Assembly: GCA_001899285.1 (NCBI GenBank)
Contig: MKWA01000005.1
Location: 85,788-149,787, forward strand
Direction of reading: 5' to 3'
Length of the DNA: 64,000 nt
Origin: Rhizobiales bacterium 64-17
GTDB taxonomy: Bacteria; Pseudomonadota; Alphaproteobacteria; Rhizobiales; Xanthobacteraceae
Position numbers and translations under genes: made by a program. The notes beneath the pieces were generated by a model. The model made no database searches. It was not told where the DNA came from and saw nothing but the letters and a program-made list of their open reading frames with translations. This document shows, in pieces, positions 1-10,517 of this stretch; within the stretch, counting starts at the first letter, position 1, and each line of letters begins with the position of its first letter.

Positions 1-390
1 CCGCCGGCCTTCGCCGTGGTCGACATGCGCCTGCAGGACGGCAACGGTCTCGAAGTGATCTCGGCGCTCAAGCGCCGCCGTCCCGATGCACGTGGCATCG
101 TTCTCACCGGCTATGGCAACATCGCCACCGCGGTGAACGCGATCAAGCTCGGCGCCGTCGACTATCTCGCCAAGCCGGTCGATGCCGACGATGTGCTCGC
201 GGCCCTGCTCGCGCTCGATCACAAGTCGGTCGAACTGCCGGAAAATCCGATGTCGGCGGATCGCGTGCGCTGGGAGCACATCCAGCGCGTCTACGAGATG
301 TGCGGACGCAACGTGTCGGAGACGGCGCGGCGTCTCAGCATGCACCGGCGCACCTTGCAGCGCATCCTCGCCAAGCGCGCGCCGCGCTGA
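1..390 (+). CDS. regA: ActR/RegA-type two-component response regulator, 3' part only (gene enters from left edge)
   Basis: Open reading frame from base 1; receiver motifs (VVDMRLQDGNGLEVI, VLTGYGNIATAVNAIKLGAVDYLAKP) plus Fis-type HTH (NVSETARRLSMHRRTLQRILAKRAPR). Confidence 0.85.
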   Translation, partial: PPAFAVVDMRLQDGNGLEVISALKRRRPDARGIVLTGYGNIATAVNAIKLGAVDYLAKPVDADDVLAALLALDHKSVELPENPMSADRVRWEHIQRVYEMCGRNVSETARRLSMHRRTLQRILAKRAPR

Positions 391-410
391 CGTTTCGCTT
401 TTCAAAAGGT

Positions 411-496
411 GTCATGGCCGGGCTTGTCCCGGCCATCCACGTCTTTGGTATGCGAAAAGCAAGGCGTGGATGCCCGCGACAAGCGCGGGCATGACG
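411..496. repeat. Dispersed intergenic palindromic repeat (GTCATGGCCGGGCTTGTCCCGGCCATCCACG ... CGTGGATGCCCGCGACAAGCGCGGGCATGAC)
   Basis: Nested inverted repeats in intergenic DNA; related arrangement at 10068-10143. Confidence 0.75.
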
Positions 497-510
497 AGTT
501 CTCAGTAAAT

Positions 511-996
511 CTAAAACCCTTCGCCATAGGGTCCGGTCGGATCGATCAGCGACTGCAACCGTAAGGTCGCCGCGCGCGCAATCGTCAGCAGCATCGCTTT
601 GCGCACGGTTGCGCTCAGGCGATGCTCCGGCGCCTCGCATTTGATCTCGGCGCCGAACGCATCGGCAACGATCAATCCGGTATCCGGCGGAAAGATCTCG
701 CATGGCACGGCTTGCGTGGTCGCGAAGAACAGCCGGTCGCAGTGCTGGCGATAGTCCATCCATTTGTGATCGGCACGGAAATCCGCGACTGACGACTTGA
801 TCTCGACGATCCAGATCGCGCCCTTGCGGTCCACCGCCGCGAGATCGGCGCGCCGGCCCGACGCCAGCGGCAATTCACTGACACAGGAAAACCCATGCGC
901 GGCGAGGAGCCGCGCGGTGCCGCGCGCCACCGCCAGCGCCGTTTCCGACTGGCGGCCATCGACCGGAGCTTCGATGCGCTGCGACAGGCTCATCAC
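511..996 (-). CDS. mmcB: MmcB family DNA repair protein
   Basis: 161 aa with nuclease-like motif ([33 protein letters not shown]), typical of alphaproteobacterial MmcB; start overlaps mtnA stop (ATGA). Confidence 0.75.
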   Translation of the reverse strand: MMSLSQRIEAPVDGRQSETALAVARGTARLLAAHGFSCVSELPLASGRRADLAAVDRKGAIWIVEIKSSVADFRADHKWMDYRQHCDRLFFATTQAVPCEIFPPDTGLIVADAFGAEIKCEAPEHRLSATVRKAMLLTIARAATLRLQSLIDPTGPYGEGF

Positions 997-2198
997 CGAC
1001 GCTCCGCTTGAGCCGGATTCGTTGAGATTGAATCATCTGTGGCCCGCTTCTTTTCGCTTGGGGCGTGATCTCGCCGGAAAACCGGCTCCCACTTTTCCGG
1101 ATCACGCCCTGCACGTTCCGGAAAGGCCGCTGCCAGCCCTTCGCGCGTCGCGGGCAAAATCCCGCGCTCGGTGATAAGCCCCGTCACGAGCCGCGCCGGC
1201 GTCACGTCGAACGCATAGTTCGCAACCGGCGAACCGTCCGGCACAATCCGCACCGCCTCGATGCGGCCATCACTGGTACGGCCCGACATGACCGCCACCT
1301 CGTCGGCAGCGCGCTGCTCGATCGGAATTTCGGCAACGCCATCGCCCACAGTGAAGTCGATGGTCGGCGACGGCAGCGCCACATAGAACGGCACATCGTT
1401 ATCTTTCGCCGCCAGCGCCTTGAGATAGGTGCCGATCTTATTGCACACATCGCCACGCGCGGTGACACGGTCTGTGCCGACGATCACCATATCGACGAGG
1501 CCGTGCTGCATCAGATGGCCGCCGGTGTTGTCCGGGATCACCGTGTGTGGAACACCGTGCCGGCCAAGCTCCCATGCGGTGAGCGACGCGCCCTGATTGC
1601 GCGGCCGCGTCTCGTCGGCATAGACGTGCAGCGCGATGCCCTTGTCATGCGCAAGATAGATGGGCGCCGTCGCCGTGCCCCAGTCCACCGTGGCGAGCCA
1701 GCCGGCGTTGCAATGCGTCAGCACATTGACGCGTTCGCCCGGTTTCTTGCGCGCGGCGATCGCCTCGATCAGCCGCAGGCCGTGTTCGCCAATGGCGCGG
1801 TTGATGGCAACGTCCTCATCGCAAATCTCGGCCGCGCGTTTTTCGGCAACGGCCAGACGCTCTCCGCGCGGCCGGTTGCGCACCGCCGCCATCATCTCGT
1901 CGAGCGCCCATTTCAGATTGATGGCCGTCGGCCGCGTCGCCAGCAGCGTGCGGTAAGCCGTTTCGAGCGCTTCGTCGGAGGCATCCGCGCGCAAGGCGAG
2001 CACCATGCCGTAAGCCGCGACCGCGCCAATCAGCGGCGCGCCGCGCACCAGCATCGAACTGATGGCCTGCGCGGCCTCGTCGCGCGAGGTGAGCCGCACC
2101 GTTCGGAATTCATGGGGCAGCACGGTCTGGTCGATGACGCCGACCGCGCCATCGGCCTCGACCCAGATGCTACGCATCGGCTTGCCGTTGACCTTCAT
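993..2198 (-). CDS. mtnA: S-methyl-5-thioribose-1-phosphate isomerase
   Basis: [31 protein letters not shown]..., [50 protein letters not shown]; start placed at internal ATG 2198 rather than the ORF-track start 2411. Confidence 0.9.
   Translation of the reverse strand: MKVNGKPMRSIWVEADGAVGVIDQTVLPHEFRTVRLTSRDEAAQAISSMLVRGAPLIGAVAAYGMVLALRADASDEALETAYRTLLATRPTAINLKWALDEMMAAVRNRPRGERLAVAEKRAAEICDEDVAINRAIGEHGLRLIEAIAARKKPGERVNVLTHCNAGWLATVDWGTATAPIYLAHDKGIALHVYADETRPRNQGASLTAWELGRHGVPHTVIPDNTGGHLMQHGLVDMVIVGTDRVTARGDVCNKIGTYLKALAAKDNDVPFYVALPSPTIDFTVGDGVAEIPIEQRAADEVAVMSGRTSDGRIEAVRIVPDGSPVANYAFDVTPARLVTGLITERGILPATREGLAAAFPERAGRDPEKWEPVFRRDHAPSEKKRATDDSISTNPAQAERR
1062..1108. repeat. Dispersed palindromic repeat copy 1 (GCGTGATCTCGCCGGAAAACCGGCTCCCACTTTTCCGGATCACGC), inside mtnA frame
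   Basis: Similar to copies at 3160-3209 and 36168-36211. Confidence 0.8.
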
Positions 2199-2305
2199 CA
2201 GATGAGCCTTAACGCCGATTCCCGGCGTCGCAAAGCCCCGGTGTTGCCCCTCCCGATGCGGAAACGACCGTGCTAGGAGGGTTCCATCTGCGAGGGACCA
2301 CGACA

Positions 2306-3151
2306 ATGACGATCGACTACGAGAAGGAATACAACAATCGCGCCCGCGTGCCTGAGCACCAGCAGATTTTCGACGGCTGGGCGCGTGACGCCGCCGCCTA
2401 TCGTGCGGCACGGCCGAAGGCCGAGCTTGGCATCTCCTATGGCCCCTCGCCGCGGCAGATTGTCGATATCTTCCCCGCCGACGACGCCGATGCGCCGCTC
2501 GCCTTATTCATCCACGGCGGCTGGTGGATGTCGCTGCATCCGTCGAGCTTCAGCCACATGGCCGCCGGCCCCAATGCGCGCGGCGTGACGGTCGCCATCG
2601 CCGGCTACGACCTCTGCCCGGATGTGACCATCGCGCAGATCACCGATCAGATTCGCAACGCCTGTCTCCTGCTCTGGCGCAAATACCGCAAGCGCTTCGC
2701 GGTCTACGGCCATTCCGCCGGCGGACATCTGACGGCGTGCATGACGGCCACCACCTGGAGCACGCTCGATGCCTATGCGCCGGCCGATCTGGTGCCGGCA
2801 GGTTATTCGATCTCCGGCGTGTTCGATCTCGAGCCGCTGCGGCACACCAGCATGAACGCTAATCTTCGCCTGACCGAGACGTCGGCGCACTTGATCTCGC
2901 CGATCCACTGGCCGGTGCCGCCGGGCCGCACGCTCGATGCCGTGGCCGGTGCGCTGGAATCATCGGAATTCCTGCGCCAGAGCCAGGAGATCGCCAAGAC
3001 ATGGGGCGGTGTCGCCCATACCCACTACGCGGCGATCGCCGACACCAACCATTTCACGGTGCTGGCGCCGTTCACCGATCCCAACAGCGGCATGACCGCT
3101 CGCGTCAGCGAGCTCGCGCGTCATCCGCAAGGCGTATCGCGGCGGCGCTAA
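2306..3151 (+). CDS. Alpha/beta hydrolase (arylformamidase/carboxylesterase-like)
   Basis: HGGWW oxyanion-hole motif and GHSAGGH nucleophile elbow; start at ATG 2306 ([12 protein letters not shown]). Confidence 0.8.
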   Translation: MTIDYEKEYNNRARVPEHQQIFDGWARDAAAYRAARPKAELGISYGPSPRQIVDIFPADDADAPLALFIHGGWWMSLHPSSFSHMAAGPNARGVTVAIAGYDLCPDVTIAQITDQIRNACLLLWRKYRKRFAVYGHSAGGHLTACMTATTWSTLDAYAPADLVPAGYSISGVFDLEPLRHTSMNANLRLTETSAHLISPIHWPVPPGRTLDAVAGALESSEFLRQSQEIAKTWGGVAHTHYAAIADTNHFTVLAPFTDPNSGMTARVSELARHPQGVSRRR

Positions 3152-3159
3152 GTTTTCTT

Positions 3160-3209
3160 GAGCATGATCTTTTCCGAAAACCGGTTCCCACTTTTCGGGA
3201 TCACGCTCT
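3160..3209. repeat. Dispersed palindromic repeat copy 2 (GAGCATGATCTTTTCCGAAAACCGGTTCCCACTTTTCGGGATCACGCTC)
   Basis: Inverted repeat similar to copies at 1062 and 36168; abuts the stop codon of the TauE/SafE gene. Confidence 0.8.
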
Positions 3210-3978
3210 AAAGCCAGAAGCGGTAGACGAACTCCGCCGTCAGCACCACGCCGAACCCGATCACCATGATACGGACGATCCGGCGCGGCAGGATGCGCGC
3301 GACCCATGAACCGATCAGCCCGCCGCCCATCGCGCCGACCATCAACGCGAGTGTCGAGGGCCACGGCACCGCACCCTGCGCGACATAGACCAGGGTCGCG
3401 ACCGCGCTGTTCAGGCTGGTGATCAGGTTTTTCGCGACATTGGCTGTACGATAATCGCCGCGGGTCGCGACCGACAGCACGCCGAGCATCAGGATGCCGA
3501 CGCCGGAGCCGAAATAGCCGCCGTAGAACGACACCGGCAGCACGAATTTCACACTCGTGACATCCATCGACAGGGCACGGCCGCTGCGCTCCGCGCGGGC
3601 ACGCATCCATTCTGCGATCTGTCCGGAATAGGCGAACATCAGCGTGGCAAAGCCGAGCAGCAGCGGCACGATCAACGCGAACACCCGCTCCGGCGTCGCC
3701 ATCAGCAGACCGGCGCCGACCGCAGCGCCGAGCACGGATGCGACGACCAGCCGGACAAAACCCCGGTCGAGCGGCGGCAACACTTTGCGATCCGCCAGCG
3801 CGGCGGCGAAATTCGAGGGGACCAAAGCGACATTGGTGGTCACGGCCGCCGTGATCGGCGGCATGCCGAGCGCGATCAACACCGGGTAGGTGACCAGCGA
3901 CGCTCCGCCTACCACCGCCGCAATGACCCCGGCGGCAACACCGGTCAACGCCAGCAAGCTGATATGGAGGAGATCCAT
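3208..3978 (-). CDS. Sulfite exporter TauE/SafE family permease
   Basis: MDLLHISLLALTGVAAGVIAAVVGGASLVTYPVLIALGMPP; multi-TM, TauE/SafE-like. Confidence 0.82.
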   Translation of the reverse strand: MDLLHISLLALTGVAAGVIAAVVGGASLVTYPVLIALGMPPITAAVTTNVALVPSNFAAALADRKVLPPLDRGFVRLVVASVLGAAVGAGLLMATPERVFALIVPLLLGFATLMFAYSGQIAEWMRARAERSGRALSMDVTSVKFVLPVSFYGGYFGSGVGILMLGVLSVATRGDYRTANVAKNLITSLNSAVATLVYVAQGAVPWPSTLALMVGAMGGGLIGSWVARILPRRIVRIMVIGFGVVLTAEFVYRFWL

Positions 3979-4129
3979 CGTGCATGGCCATACGCATTGG
4001 CCATCGGCGTGGCAAGCACCCTGACGAGGTGATCGCGGAATGACAGACACGCCGGAGCAGCATGGCCGCAGACAACAAAACGCCCGGACCGGCCGCGCCG
4101 ATCCGGGCGTTAAATGAAGCGGCGGTAGG

Positions 4130-5350
4130 TTAGAAGAACGCCTGAATCCCGGTCTGCGCGCGGCCGAGGATCAGCGCGTGAATGTCGTGCGCACCCTCGT
4201 AGGTGTTGACCGTCTCGAGGTTACACATCACGCGCATCACGTGATACTCGTCGGCGATGCCGTTGCCGCCGTGCATGTCGCGGGCGAGGCGGGCAATATC
4301 CAGCGCCTTGCCGCAGTTGTTGCGCTTCATCAGCGAGATCGACGGCGGCGCCGCGCGATGGTCCTCCAGCATGCGGCCAAGTCGCAGCGCACCGGCGAGG
4401 CCGAGCGCGATCTCGGTCTGCATGTCGGCAAGCTTCTTCTGCACGAGTTGATTGGCGGCGAGCGGCCGGCCGAACTGCTTGCGGTCGAGCACATACTGCC
4501 GCGCCTGATGCCAGCAGAATTCCGCCGCGCCCATGGCGCCCCAGGCGATGCCGTAGCGCGCATTGTTAAGGCAGCCGAACGGACCGGCGAGACCCTTGAT
4601 CTCCGGGAACATGTTTTCTTCCGGCACCACGCAGTCTTCCAGCACGATCTGGCCGGTGATCGACGCGCGCAGCGACAGCTTGCCTTCCAGCTTCGGCGTC
4701 GAGAAACCCTTGGTGCCGCGATCAACGATGAAGCCGCGGATCTTGCCGTCGAGCTTGGCCCACACCACCGCCACATGCGCGGCCGGCGCGTTCGAGATCC
4801 AGGTCTTGGAGCCGTTGAGCTTGTAGCCGCCGGCGACCTTCTCGGCGCGGGTGATCATGCCGCCGGGATCCGAACCGTAGTCCGGCTCGGTCAAACCGAA
4901 GCAACCGATCATCTCGCCGGTGGCGAGCTTCGGCAGATATTTCTTGCGCTGCGCTTCCGTGCCGTAAGCGTAGATCGGATACATCACCAGCGACGACTGC
5001 ACCGACATCGCCGAGCGATAGCCTGAGTCGACGCGCTCGACTTCGCGGGCGATCAGCCCGTAGGAGACATAGCCGAGGCCGGCGCCGCCGTATTCCTCCG
5101 GCACCGTCGGGCCGAGCAGGCCGAGCGCGCCCATCTCCTGAAACATCTCGGGGTCGAACCGCTCGTCGCGATACGCGGTCAGCACGCGCGGCATCAGCTT
5201 GTCCTGCGCGTAGCCGCGCGCGGTGTCGCGCACCATCTTCTCTTCTTCGGTCAGGTCATGCTCGAGATCGAGCGGGTCCTCCCAGACAAAGGCAGAATCC
5301 TTGAGACTGACCACCTTGTGTTCGGTGTGCTTTTCGGCCGCCTGCGACAT
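4130..5350 (-). CDS. gcdH: Acyl-CoA dehydrogenase, glutaryl-CoA dehydrogenase type
   Basis: [34 protein letters not shown]..., [63 protein letters not shown]. Confidence 0.88.
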   Translation of the reverse strand: MSQAAEKHTEHKVVSLKDSAFVWEDPLDLEHDLTEEEKMVRDTARGYAQDKLMPRVLTAYRDERFDPEMFQEMGALGLLGPTVPEEYGGAGLGYVSYGLIAREVERVDSGYRSAMSVQSSLVMYPIYAYGTEAQRKKYLPKLATGEMIGCFGLTEPDYGSDPGGMITRAEKVAGGYKLNGSKTWISNAPAAHVAVVWAKLDGKIRGFIVDRGTKGFSTPKLEGKLSLRASITGQIVLEDCVVPEENMFPEIKGLAGPFGCLNNARYGIAWGAMGAAEFCWHQARQYVLDRKQFGRPLAANQLVQKKLADMQTEIALGLAGALRLGRMLEDHRAAPPSISLMKRNNCGKALDIARLARDMHGGNGIADEYHVMRVMCNLETVNTYEGAHDIHALILGRAQTGIQAFF

Positions 5351-5464
5351 GGGATGCTCCTCGCTGTCCTAACCCTGGATGGATTATAGCCCAGTGCAGA
5401 ACCGGGCAAGAGAGAAATTTTAAGCTTGAAATATCTAGCCTAAAGAGACTGGTGTTTCAGGCTC

Positions 5465-6346
5465 TTAGCCCTGGCGGGCTGCGATACCTTCGGCGATGGC
5501 AACGGTGCGCCCGGCCATTTCCGCGTGCATGCGCTCGACCATCCGGCCGCCGATCTGCACCACGCCCTTGCCCTTGTTCTCGGGCTTGGCGAACTCCGCG
5601 ATCATGGCGCGCGCCTGCGCCACCTCGTCCGGTGCCGGCGAGAACACCGTGTTGCACGGCGCGATCTGGTTCGGATGGATCAGTGTCTTGCCGTCGAAGC
5701 CGAAGTCGCGGCCCTGCTCGCATTCGCGCAGAAAGCCATCCGCATTGGCGATGTCGTTATAGACGCCGTCGAGCACGTCGATGCCGCCGGCATGCGCGGC
5801 CATCACCGCCATCGACAGCCACGCCAGCATCGGCGCGCGGCCCGGCACCTGCCGTGCGCGCGTCTCCTTGGCGAGATCGTTGGTACCGAGCACGAAGCAG
5901 GACAGGCGCGTTTCCGAATCCGCGGCGGCGTGGCCCAGTTCCTCGATGTTGAAGATCGCACGCGGCGTCTCGATCATCGCCCAGACGCGGATTCTGAGAT
6001 CGGCATGACCGTCGAGCAGCCGCTGCCCGACCAGTTCGAGCTGCTGCGCGGTTTCGATCTTCGGGATCAGTACCGCGTCGGGTTTCGCCTGGATCACCGC
6101 GGTGATGTCGTCGGCAAACCATGGGCTGCTGATGGCATTGGTGCGGATCACCAACTCACGCGGCCCGAAGCCGCCGGCCGCCACCGCGTCGGCCACCTGC
6201 TGGCGCGCTGCTGCCTTGGCATCCGGCGCCACCGCATCCTCGAGATCGAGGATCACGCCATCGACCGGCAACGACTTGGCCTTCTCGATCGCGCGGGCAT
6301 TGGAGCCGGGCATGTAGAGGACGCTGCGGCGTGGACGAATGGTCAT
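5465..6346 (-). CDS. HpcH/HpaI (CitE-like) CoA ester lyase
   Basis: RRSVLYMPGSNARAIEKAKSLPVDGVILDLEDAVAPDAK ... IETAQQL ... KTLIHPNQI; internal start at ATG 6346 after the long ORF-track upstream extension is removed. Confidence 0.88.
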   Translation of the reverse strand: MTIRPRRSVLYMPGSNARAIEKAKSLPVDGVILDLEDAVAPDAKAAARQQVADAVAAGGFGPRELVIRTNAISSPWFADDITAVIQAKPDAVLIPKIETAQQLELVGQRLLDGHADLRIRVWAMIETPRAIFNIEELGHAAADSETRLSCFVLGTNDLAKETRARQVPGRAPMLAWLSMAVMAAHAGGIDVLDGVYNDIANADGFLRECEQGRDFGFDGKTLIHPNQIAPCNTVFSPAPDEVAQARAMIAEFAKPENKGKGVVQIGGRMVERMHAEMAGRTVAIAEGIAARQG

Positions 6347-6403
6347 GAAACTCCCCTGCGGTGCGCGGCATGCTACCGGCGACGCGCACGACATGCCACT
6401 GTC

Positions 6404-7168
6404 ATGACCATGACCGCCAGAGCCATGACCGCTGCTGCGTCCAAAGTCTGGCTCGCTGGCATCGACGGCTGCCCCGGCGGCTGGCTCGTCATTCTGATTG
6501 AGCCGGACGGCGACGCCTGTGAGATCGCCTTCCATCGCGAGATCGCCGATGCACTGCGCATGCCGCAGCAACCGGCCGTGATCGCCATCGACATGCCGAT
6601 CGGCCTGCCCGAGCGCGGCGGCATTGGCGGCCGTGCCGCAGAGAATGCCATCCGGCCTTTGCTCGGCGCGCGCCAGTCCTCGGTGTTCTCGGTGCCGCCA
6701 CGCGCGGCGGTAGAAGCGGAGACTTATGCCGACGCCTGTGTCCGCGCGTTCGCCGCGTCCGATCCACCGCGCAAGGTGTCGAAGCAGCTCTTCAACATCG
6801 CGCCGAAAATCCGCGCGCTGGACGCCGTGTTGCGCAACGACGCGTCGCTGCGCGACCGCTGTTACGAGGTGCATCCGGAACTCGCGTTCTGGCGGCTCAA
6901 CGGCGAGCGCGCGCTGACGCAGCCGAAGAAGATCAAGAGTCGGCCGCATCCCGCCGGGCTGGCGCAGCGTCGCGCGATCCTTGCCGCCGCCGGAGTACCG
7001 GCCGCCGTCCTCGATGCCGTGCCGCCCGGGACCGCACAGCCCGACGATCTGCTCGATGCCGCCGCCTGCGCCGCCATTGCCCGGCGGATTCATCGGGGAT
7101 CGGCGCAACCGTTCCCCGATCCCCCACCGAAGGATGCCTACGGATTGCCCATGGCGATATGGGCCTGA
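6404..7168 (+). CDS. DUF429 domain-containing protein
   Basis: GIDGCPGGWLVILIE ... IAIDMPIGLPERGGIGGRAAENAIRPLLG ... VHPELAFWRLNG; alternative start ATG 6425. Confidence 0.75.
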   Translation: MTMTARAMTAAASKVWLAGIDGCPGGWLVILIEPDGDACEIAFHREIADALRMPQQPAVIAIDMPIGLPERGGIGGRAAENAIRPLLGARQSSVFSVPPRAAVEAETYADACVRAFAASDPPRKVSKQLFNIAPKIRALDAVLRNDASLRDRCYEVHPELAFWRLNGERALTQPKKIKSRPHPAGLAQRRAILAAAGVPAAVLDAVPPGTAQPDDLLDAAACAAIARRIHRGSAQPFPDPPPKDAYGLPMAIWA

Positions 7169-7211
7169 CTGTGCCAAATGGCGGCCCATCGAAGTGAGCA
7201 GCGAGGTTCCC

Positions 7212-7883
7212 ATGCCGTTTCCCAGCCGCCTGATCGATGGTTATCGCGCCTTCCTCGTCAGCCGCCTCCGCAAGGAACAAGCGCAATATCGCGAACTTGC
7301 CGATCGCGGCCAGTCGCCGGAAGTGATGGTGATCGGCTGCTGCGACTCGCGCGTATCGCCGGAAGTGATTTTCGACGCCGGCCCCGGCGAGCTGTTCGTG
7401 GTGCGCAACGTCGCCAATCTGGTGCCACCCTATGCACCGGACGGCAAGGCGCACGGCGTGTCCGCCGCGCTCGAATTCGGCGTGGTCGCGCTGCAAGTGA
7501 AACACATCGTCGTGCTCGGTCACGCCCAGTGCGGCGGCGTCAAGGCGTTCGCGGAAGACAGCGCGCCGCTGACGCCGACCGACTTCATCGGCCAATGGAT
7601 GACGCTGATGGCGCCGGCCGCCGACATCGCCGGCCCGCGCGGCGACCTGTCGCTCGGCGACTATATCACGCAGTTGGAGCAAGCCAATGTGGTCAACAGC
7701 CTCAACAACCTGATGACGTTCCCGCGCCTGCGCGAGCGGGTCGAGCGCGGCGAGACTTATCTGCACGGCGCCTATTTCGGCGTCGCCGCCGGGAAACTGT
7801 GGGTGCGCGACGACGCGAGCGGCGCGTTCATGCAGGCTGCGGCCGACGACTACACGCGCATGTTCGCGACGCCGCGGTTTTAG
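7212..7883 (+). CDS. Beta-class carbonic anhydrase
   Basis: CCDSRVSPEVIFDAGPGELFVVRNVANLVPP ... VVLGHAQCGGVKAF zinc-binding motifs. Confidence 0.92.
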   Translation: MPFPSRLIDGYRAFLVSRLRKEQAQYRELADRGQSPEVMVIGCCDSRVSPEVIFDAGPGELFVVRNVANLVPPYAPDGKAHGVSAALEFGVVALQVKHIVVLGHAQCGGVKAFAEDSAPLTPTDFIGQWMTLMAPAADIAGPRGDLSLGDYITQLEQANVVNSLNNLMTFPRLRERVERGETYLHGAYFGVAAGKLWVRDDASGAFMQAAADDYTRMFATPRF

Positions 7884-7952
7884 ATGCTCTTTCCTCTTCC
7901 GTTTGCGGGAGAGGGAAAGAAACAGCGATACCGCCGTGAGAACGCGCGACAT

Positions 7953-7984
7953 AAAAAATGCCCGGCACAAGGCCGGGCATTTTG
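7953..7984. terminator. Rho-independent terminator between convergent genes
   Basis: ATAAAAAATGCCCGGCacaaGGCCGGGCATTTTG. Confidence 0.8.
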
Positions 7985-8009
7985 TTATCGCAGACAGGCG
8001 ATCGCCTGA

Positions 8010-9044
8010 TCATGCCGCCTTGCGCTTCGCCTGGATCAGCTTGCGGTTGATCAGCACCTCGGCGATCTGGATCGCGTTGAGCGCCGCGCCCTTGCGCAGA
8101 TTGTCGGAGACAACCCACATCTCAAGGCCGTTCTCGACCGTCACGTCCTCGCGGATGCGGCTGATATAGGTCGCATCCTCGCCCGCCGCTTCATACGGCG
8201 TGACGTAGCCGCCCGGTTCGCGCTTGTCGATGACAAGGCAACCCGGCGCGGTGCGCAGGATGTTGCGCGCTTCGTCGGCGGAGATCGGATTCTCGAACTC
8301 GATATTGACCGCTTCCGAGTGGCTGACGAACACCGGCACGCGCACGCAGGTCGCGGTCAGCTTGATCTTCGGATCGAGAATCTTCTTCGTCTCCGCGTTC
8401 ATCTTCCACTCTTCCTTGGTGTAGCCGTCCTCCATGAAGACGTCGATCTGAGGAATGAGGTTGAACGCGATCCGCTTCGGAAACTTCTTGTTCTCCATCT
8501 CGTCGAGGGTGAACACCGACTTGGTCTGCGAGAACAGTTCGTCCATCGCATCCTTGCCCGCGCCCGACACCGACTGATAGGTGGCGACGACGACACGCTT
8601 GATCTTCGCCTTGACGTGCAGCGGCTTCAGCGCGACGACGAGCTGCGCCGTCGAGCAGTTCGGATTGGCGATGATGCCCTTCTTGCGGAAGCCCGCCGCA
8701 GCGTCGGCGTTCACTTCCGGCACGATCAGCGGCACGTCCGGGTCCATGCGCCAGGCCGACGAATTGTCGATCACCACCGCGCCCTGCGCCGCGATCTTCG
8801 GCGACCATTCCTTCGACACGGAGCCGCCGGCCGACATCAGGCAGATGTCGACGTCGGAGAAGTCATACGTGTCGAGCGCTTTCACTTTCAGGGTTTTGTC
8901 GCCGAACGAGCATTCCGTTCCCTGGCTTTTGCGCGAGGCCAAAGCGACGACCTCGTCGGCGGGAAATTCCCGCTCCGCCAGAATGGACAACATCTCGCGA
9001 CCGACATTACCGGTCGCGCCGACGACGGCGACCTTGTAACCCAT
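8010..9044 (-). CDS. asd: Aspartate-semialdehyde dehydrogenase
   Basis: MGYKVAVVGATGNVGREMLSILAEREFPADEVVALAS ... NPNCSTAQLVVALKPL active-site Cys. Confidence 0.95.
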   Translation of the reverse strand: MGYKVAVVGATGNVGREMLSILAEREFPADEVVALASRKSQGTECSFGDKTLKVKALDTYDFSDVDICLMSAGGSVSKEWSPKIAAQGAVVIDNSSAWRMDPDVPLIVPEVNADAAAGFRKKGIIANPNCSTAQLVVALKPLHVKAKIKRVVVATYQSVSGAGKDAMDELFSQTKSVFTLDEMENKKFPKRIAFNLIPQIDVFMEDGYTKEEWKMNAETKKILDPKIKLTATCVRVPVFVSHSEAVNIEFENPISADEARNILRTAPGCLVIDKREPGGYVTPYEAAGEDATYISRIREDVTVENGLEMWVVSDNLRKGAALNAIQIAEVLINRKLIQAKRKAA

Positions 9045-9143
9045 TGTTAACTCTCCGAAAAAATTTCCCGTTCCGGTAAGACGACCGGCAACAGGACGGC
9101 AGCGTATCTAGGAGAAAATCTGTGGAAAGACAACGGGAAGCTG

Positions 9144-10037
9144 GTGTTGCGCCAGCGGGTGCCGGCAATGCGTCGGGCGTTGGGTTCACGGGGTTTTCAC
9201 GGGGAGCCGAGGGACGGGCTGAATGCCGTTCCGCGCCGGCAAACACCGATTCATGACCGGATCACCGACCGGACCGGCGGCCGAAGCGACCTGTCCTCGG
9301 CCTTTTTCCAGGGACTGGCCTATTGCAGCGGGCTGGCCGCCGTCGCCGCCTTTGCCGCCTATATCGCCGATCCACCGCGCGTCATCGCCGCCGCGGAGCC
9401 GGTCGTTCAGTCGCAATGGACCGACGTGGAGCGGCCGTTTCCGGCCTTCGCCCTGCCGATCCCGGAAGCCGGCGAGGCGCCCGAACGCTACGCCATCCAG
9501 CGGCACACCAAAGGCGGCGGCCGCAAGGATATCCTGATGCGCGGCGAGCCCACGACCGACGCACCCTATCTGCAACTGGAAATCTACCGGCCGGGCGCAG
9601 AACTGGCCGACTTCGGCAAGCCCGCCGACGAGATCATGGCGCGTGCCGGAGCGCTCGGTGTCGCGCGCGGCGTGACGCCGGGTGACGCGCTGCCGACCAA
9701 GTTCGGCACCTTCGCCACCGTCACCTTCGCGGTCGGCGGCGAGGCGCCGAAAGCCTGCACCGGCTTCGCCCATACGGACAGCGAGCCACGTCTGCAGATC
9801 GCCGGGCTGTTCTGTCAGCCGGGCGACGTGGCGGTCGACCGCTCCGTGCTCGCCTGCGCGCTCGACCGGCTGACGCTGGTCGCCGCCGGCAGCGATCCGA
9901 ATATCGGCGCGCTGTTCGCGCGCGCGGAGCGACACCGCACGTTCTGCGGCCAGCGCAATCCGCTGATGGCGCCGACGCCGAAATATCAGACGCTGTGGAA
10001 AGCGATCGAGCAGAAGCAGCGCGCAGCGGGACGCTAG
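9144..10037 (+). CDS. Conserved hypothetical protein with N-terminal hydrophobic segment
   Basis: Long ORF with plausible alpha-proteobacterial codon usage; one TM segment; true start uncertain. Confidence 0.6.
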   Translation: MLRQRVPAMRRALGSRGFHGEPRDGLNAVPRRQTPIHDRITDRTGGRSDLSSAFFQGLAYCSGLAAVAAFAAYIADPPRVIAAAEPVVQSQWTDVERPFPAFALPIPEAGEAPERYAIQRHTKGGGRKDILMRGEPTTDAPYLQLEIYRPGAELADFGKPADEIMARAGALGVARGVTPGDALPTKFGTFATVTFAVGGEAPKACTGFAHTDSEPRLQIAGLFCQPGDVAVDRSVLACALDRLTLVAAGSDPNIGALFARAERHRTFCGQRNPLMAPTPKYQTLWKAIEQKQRAAGR

Positions 10038-10067
10038 TGCTGTTGTAGTTCGATGGAGTTAGCCGTC

Positions 10068-10143
10068 GTCATGCGCGGGCATGACCCGCGCATCCATCTT
10101 TTCAGACGAAGATGGATTGCCGGGTCAAGCCCGGCAATGACAG
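10068..10143. repeat. Dispersed intergenic palindromic repeat (GTCATGCGCGGGCATGACCCGCGCATCCATCTT ... AAGATGGATTGCCGGGTCAAGCCCGGCAATGAC)
   Basis: Nested inverted repeats; same architecture as 411-496. Confidence 0.75.
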
Positions 10144-10164
10144 ATTGAGAGTCTCGCATTTGCA

Positions 10165-10198
10165 TGAAAAAGGGCGCGCCGACAGCGCGCCCTTTTTG
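10165..10198. terminator. Rho-independent terminator
   Basis: AAAAAGGGCGCGCcgacaGCGCGCCCTTTTTG, between convergent genes. Confidence 0.82.
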
Positions 10199-10223
10199 TG
10201 CTTGAGCGTTCGCGAAGACCCGA

Positions 10224-10505
10224 TCAGCTTCCGTAGTTCTTCGCCAGATAGTCCTTGATCGCCTTGGCGTCCGCGTCCTCGATCGGCGCGCCGTAGATCT
10301 TGATCATCTTGTTGACCTCGGCATCCCACAGCGCCGCGTTCGGATACGGCGAGTTCATCAGCACGTAATCGAGGCTGTGACAGGCGGCGCAATTCGCCTC
10401 GACCTTGTCGAGACCCGGCGCCTTCTTCAACTCCACCGGTTTCTCCTCAGCGAACGCCGGGACCGCAAACGCCGCAACGAGAGCAGCAATAGCAACTGTG
10501 CGCAT
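10224..10505 (-). CDS. c-type cytochrome, SorB-like (sulfite:cytochrome c oxidoreductase subunit B-like)
   Basis: Signal peptide, single CAACH heme motif, small size, directly downstream of a sulfite-oxidase-family molybdoenzyme. Confidence 0.72.
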   Translation of the reverse strand: MRTVAIAALVAAFAVPAFAEEKPVELKKAPGLDKVEANCAACHSLDYVLMNSPYPNAALWDAEVNKMIKIYGAPIEDADAKAIKDYLAKNYGS

Positions 10506-10517
10506 GATGTCTCTCCG

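Noticed and set aside
993-2411. Use of the upstream start (2411) for mtnA
   Set aside because: The extra 71 residues are Arg-rich, overlap the divergent hydrolase gene and precede a typical MtnA start [11 protein letters not shown].
3208-3978. TauE/SafE permease as part of the sulfite oxidation cluster
   Set aside because: About 6 kb from the nearest sulfite oxidase gene with unrelated genes between; functional link not supported.
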